Assembly (NCBI GenBank): GCA_905182985.1
Contig: CAJJDN010000172.1
Coordinates: 62,001-126,000, forward strand
From: Paramecium sonneborni
Lineage: Eukaryota > Ciliophora > Oligohymenophorea > Peniculida > Parameciidae
DNA length: 64,000 bases
Reading direction: 5' to 3'
Part shown: in pieces, positions 63,306-64,000 of the stretch
Position numbering within the stretch: the first letter of the stretch is position 1
How the letters are laid out: each line of letters begins with the position of its first letter
Program-made: the position numbers and the translations under genes
The notes under the pieces: generated by a model
Told to the model about the DNA's origin: nothing
The model's input: the letters and a program-made list of their open reading frames with translations, nothing else
Database searches by the model: none

Positions 63306-64000
63306 TCATTTCTTTTTTGTAGCCATACTCATTAATTTTTCTTCCATATCCTTTTATCTTGATATTAACTTTTCTTATAATTCTTATTTAGCTAAATCAA
63401 GTTTTCTTTATATTGCTTCCATTATAATTGGATCCAATAATTCTTCATCAGTTGGTTCAGGTGGAGCTTATTAATCTTCCTAATCAACAGTTTCAATTTA
63501 TCCATCATCTTCAGCTTTTTATTCATGAGGTCGATAAATCAATGCTTCATCTAATGGTAATGGCTACAAAGGCGTATCTACCTATAAATCCATATGAAGT
63601 TCCAATGTTCTTTAATCTGATTTTAAGGCTTGAATCATCAAATCTATATGATTTAAATAAATTTTAAAATGATCTTTAATTGGTAATATATGCACTGATC
63701 TAAAATATCCAATTTCTGCATGTGTTTTTAATAAATTATTAAATAATTCTGCATCTGTAATTTAATTCTTTTATTGAATAATACTATTGTATCTCAACTC
63801 TTGACTAAACTTGGTGTTATTATTTGTAAATGATAAAAACAATATGTTTATCAATACTTATATACTTTCATCATTTAAAAATTTCAATGATTTTGCAAAT
63901 ATTAGATCATTAATTAATATATCAGCTGTTATCTAAAAATCAATATCTCTCAACTAATCTTTACAGTTACTAATTTCAGCAAGCTTATAATTTATAATCT
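63306..64000 (-). CDS. Uncharacterised protein, C-terminal part (5' end beyond right edge)
   Basis: At least 231 residues, open to the window edge and ending MSMATKKK then TGA. A helical N-terminal part (AEISNCKDQLRDIDFQITAD, LFNNLLKTHAEIGYFRSV) is followed by an acidic P/E/Q-rich segment (EDDGQIETVDQEDQQAPPEP). The C-terminus is coiled-coil-like and charged (MEAIQRKLDLAKQELQEK). No family can be assigned. It converges with the SAXO-like gene, 155 bp between stops. Confidence 0.7.

Noticed and set aside
1..64000. tRNA genes
   Set aside because: I looked for T-loop-like GGTTCRANNCC sequences and found none, but a covariance-model scan would be decisive.
1..64000. Bacterial origin with ribosome binding sites or operons
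   Set aside because: In-frame TAA/TAG, micro-introns and eukaryote-specific genes (PIWI, prefoldin 4, RBM22, DRC7) exclude it.

Overview
The window looks like macronuclear DNA of a Paramecium-type ciliate. It is extremely AT-rich. Genes stay open only if TAA and TAG are read as glutamine and TGA is the sole stop. Almost every gene is cut by GT...AG introns of 21-31 nt, and removing them restores both recognisable proteins and codon phase. Intergenic gaps are often tiny: 7, 22 and 23 bp between adjacent start or stop codons. I saw no operon, bacterial signal, tRNA, CRISPR array, transposon or telomere repeat. The rest of this description uses the ciliate code.

Layout, left to right. A myosin motor (partial, -) runs off the left edge, followed by prefoldin subunit 4 (+) and a PIWI protein (-). 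Next come two small uncharacterised genes that diverge from a 22-bp gap, and an LRR/coiled-coil protein with a frameshift (+). A protein with four tandem truncated-globin-like repeats (-) and a Cdc20/Cdh1 APC/C activator (-) follow. Then a C2H2 finger protein (+), a decayed cis-prenyltransferase (+) and a B-box/coiled-coil/MORN protein (-). From 17.8 to 26 kb lies a giant cysteine-rich, polytopic surface protein (+). It is followed by a 75-aa protein (-), a two-EF-hand protein (-), a WDR3/UTP12-like U3 snoRNP protein (+), a gene-poor kilobase, a ULK/ATG1-like kinase (+) and an unknown 301-aa gene (+). A second giant surface protein (-) fills 33.9-42.5 kb.

From 42.9 kb there is a decayed reading frame, a small secreted protein (-), a Pin1-type isomerase (-), the splicing factor RBM22 (-) and a coiled-coil protein (-). 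Then a 99-aa gene (-), another coiled-coil gene (+), a basic 242-aa gene (-), a PX-domain sorting nexin (+) and a CTD-type DxDxT phosphatase (+). The right end holds the axonemal protein DRC7 (-), a CDK (-), a hydrophobic-N-terminus gene (-), a B-box-like protein (-), a C2HC finger protein (+), a SAXO-like microtubule protein (+) and a partial gene (-).

The genes are single-copy eukaryotic functions with no operon logic. Themes are cilia and cytoskeleton (DRC7, SAXO, C2HC, LRR/coiled-coil, myosin, prefoldin), cell cycle (CDK, Cdc20/Cdh1), RNA (RBM22, WDR3, PIWI) and large surface proteins. The most unusual items are the four-repeat globin-like protein, the PIWI protein with Glu at the first catalytic position, and the pseudogenes or frameshifts.
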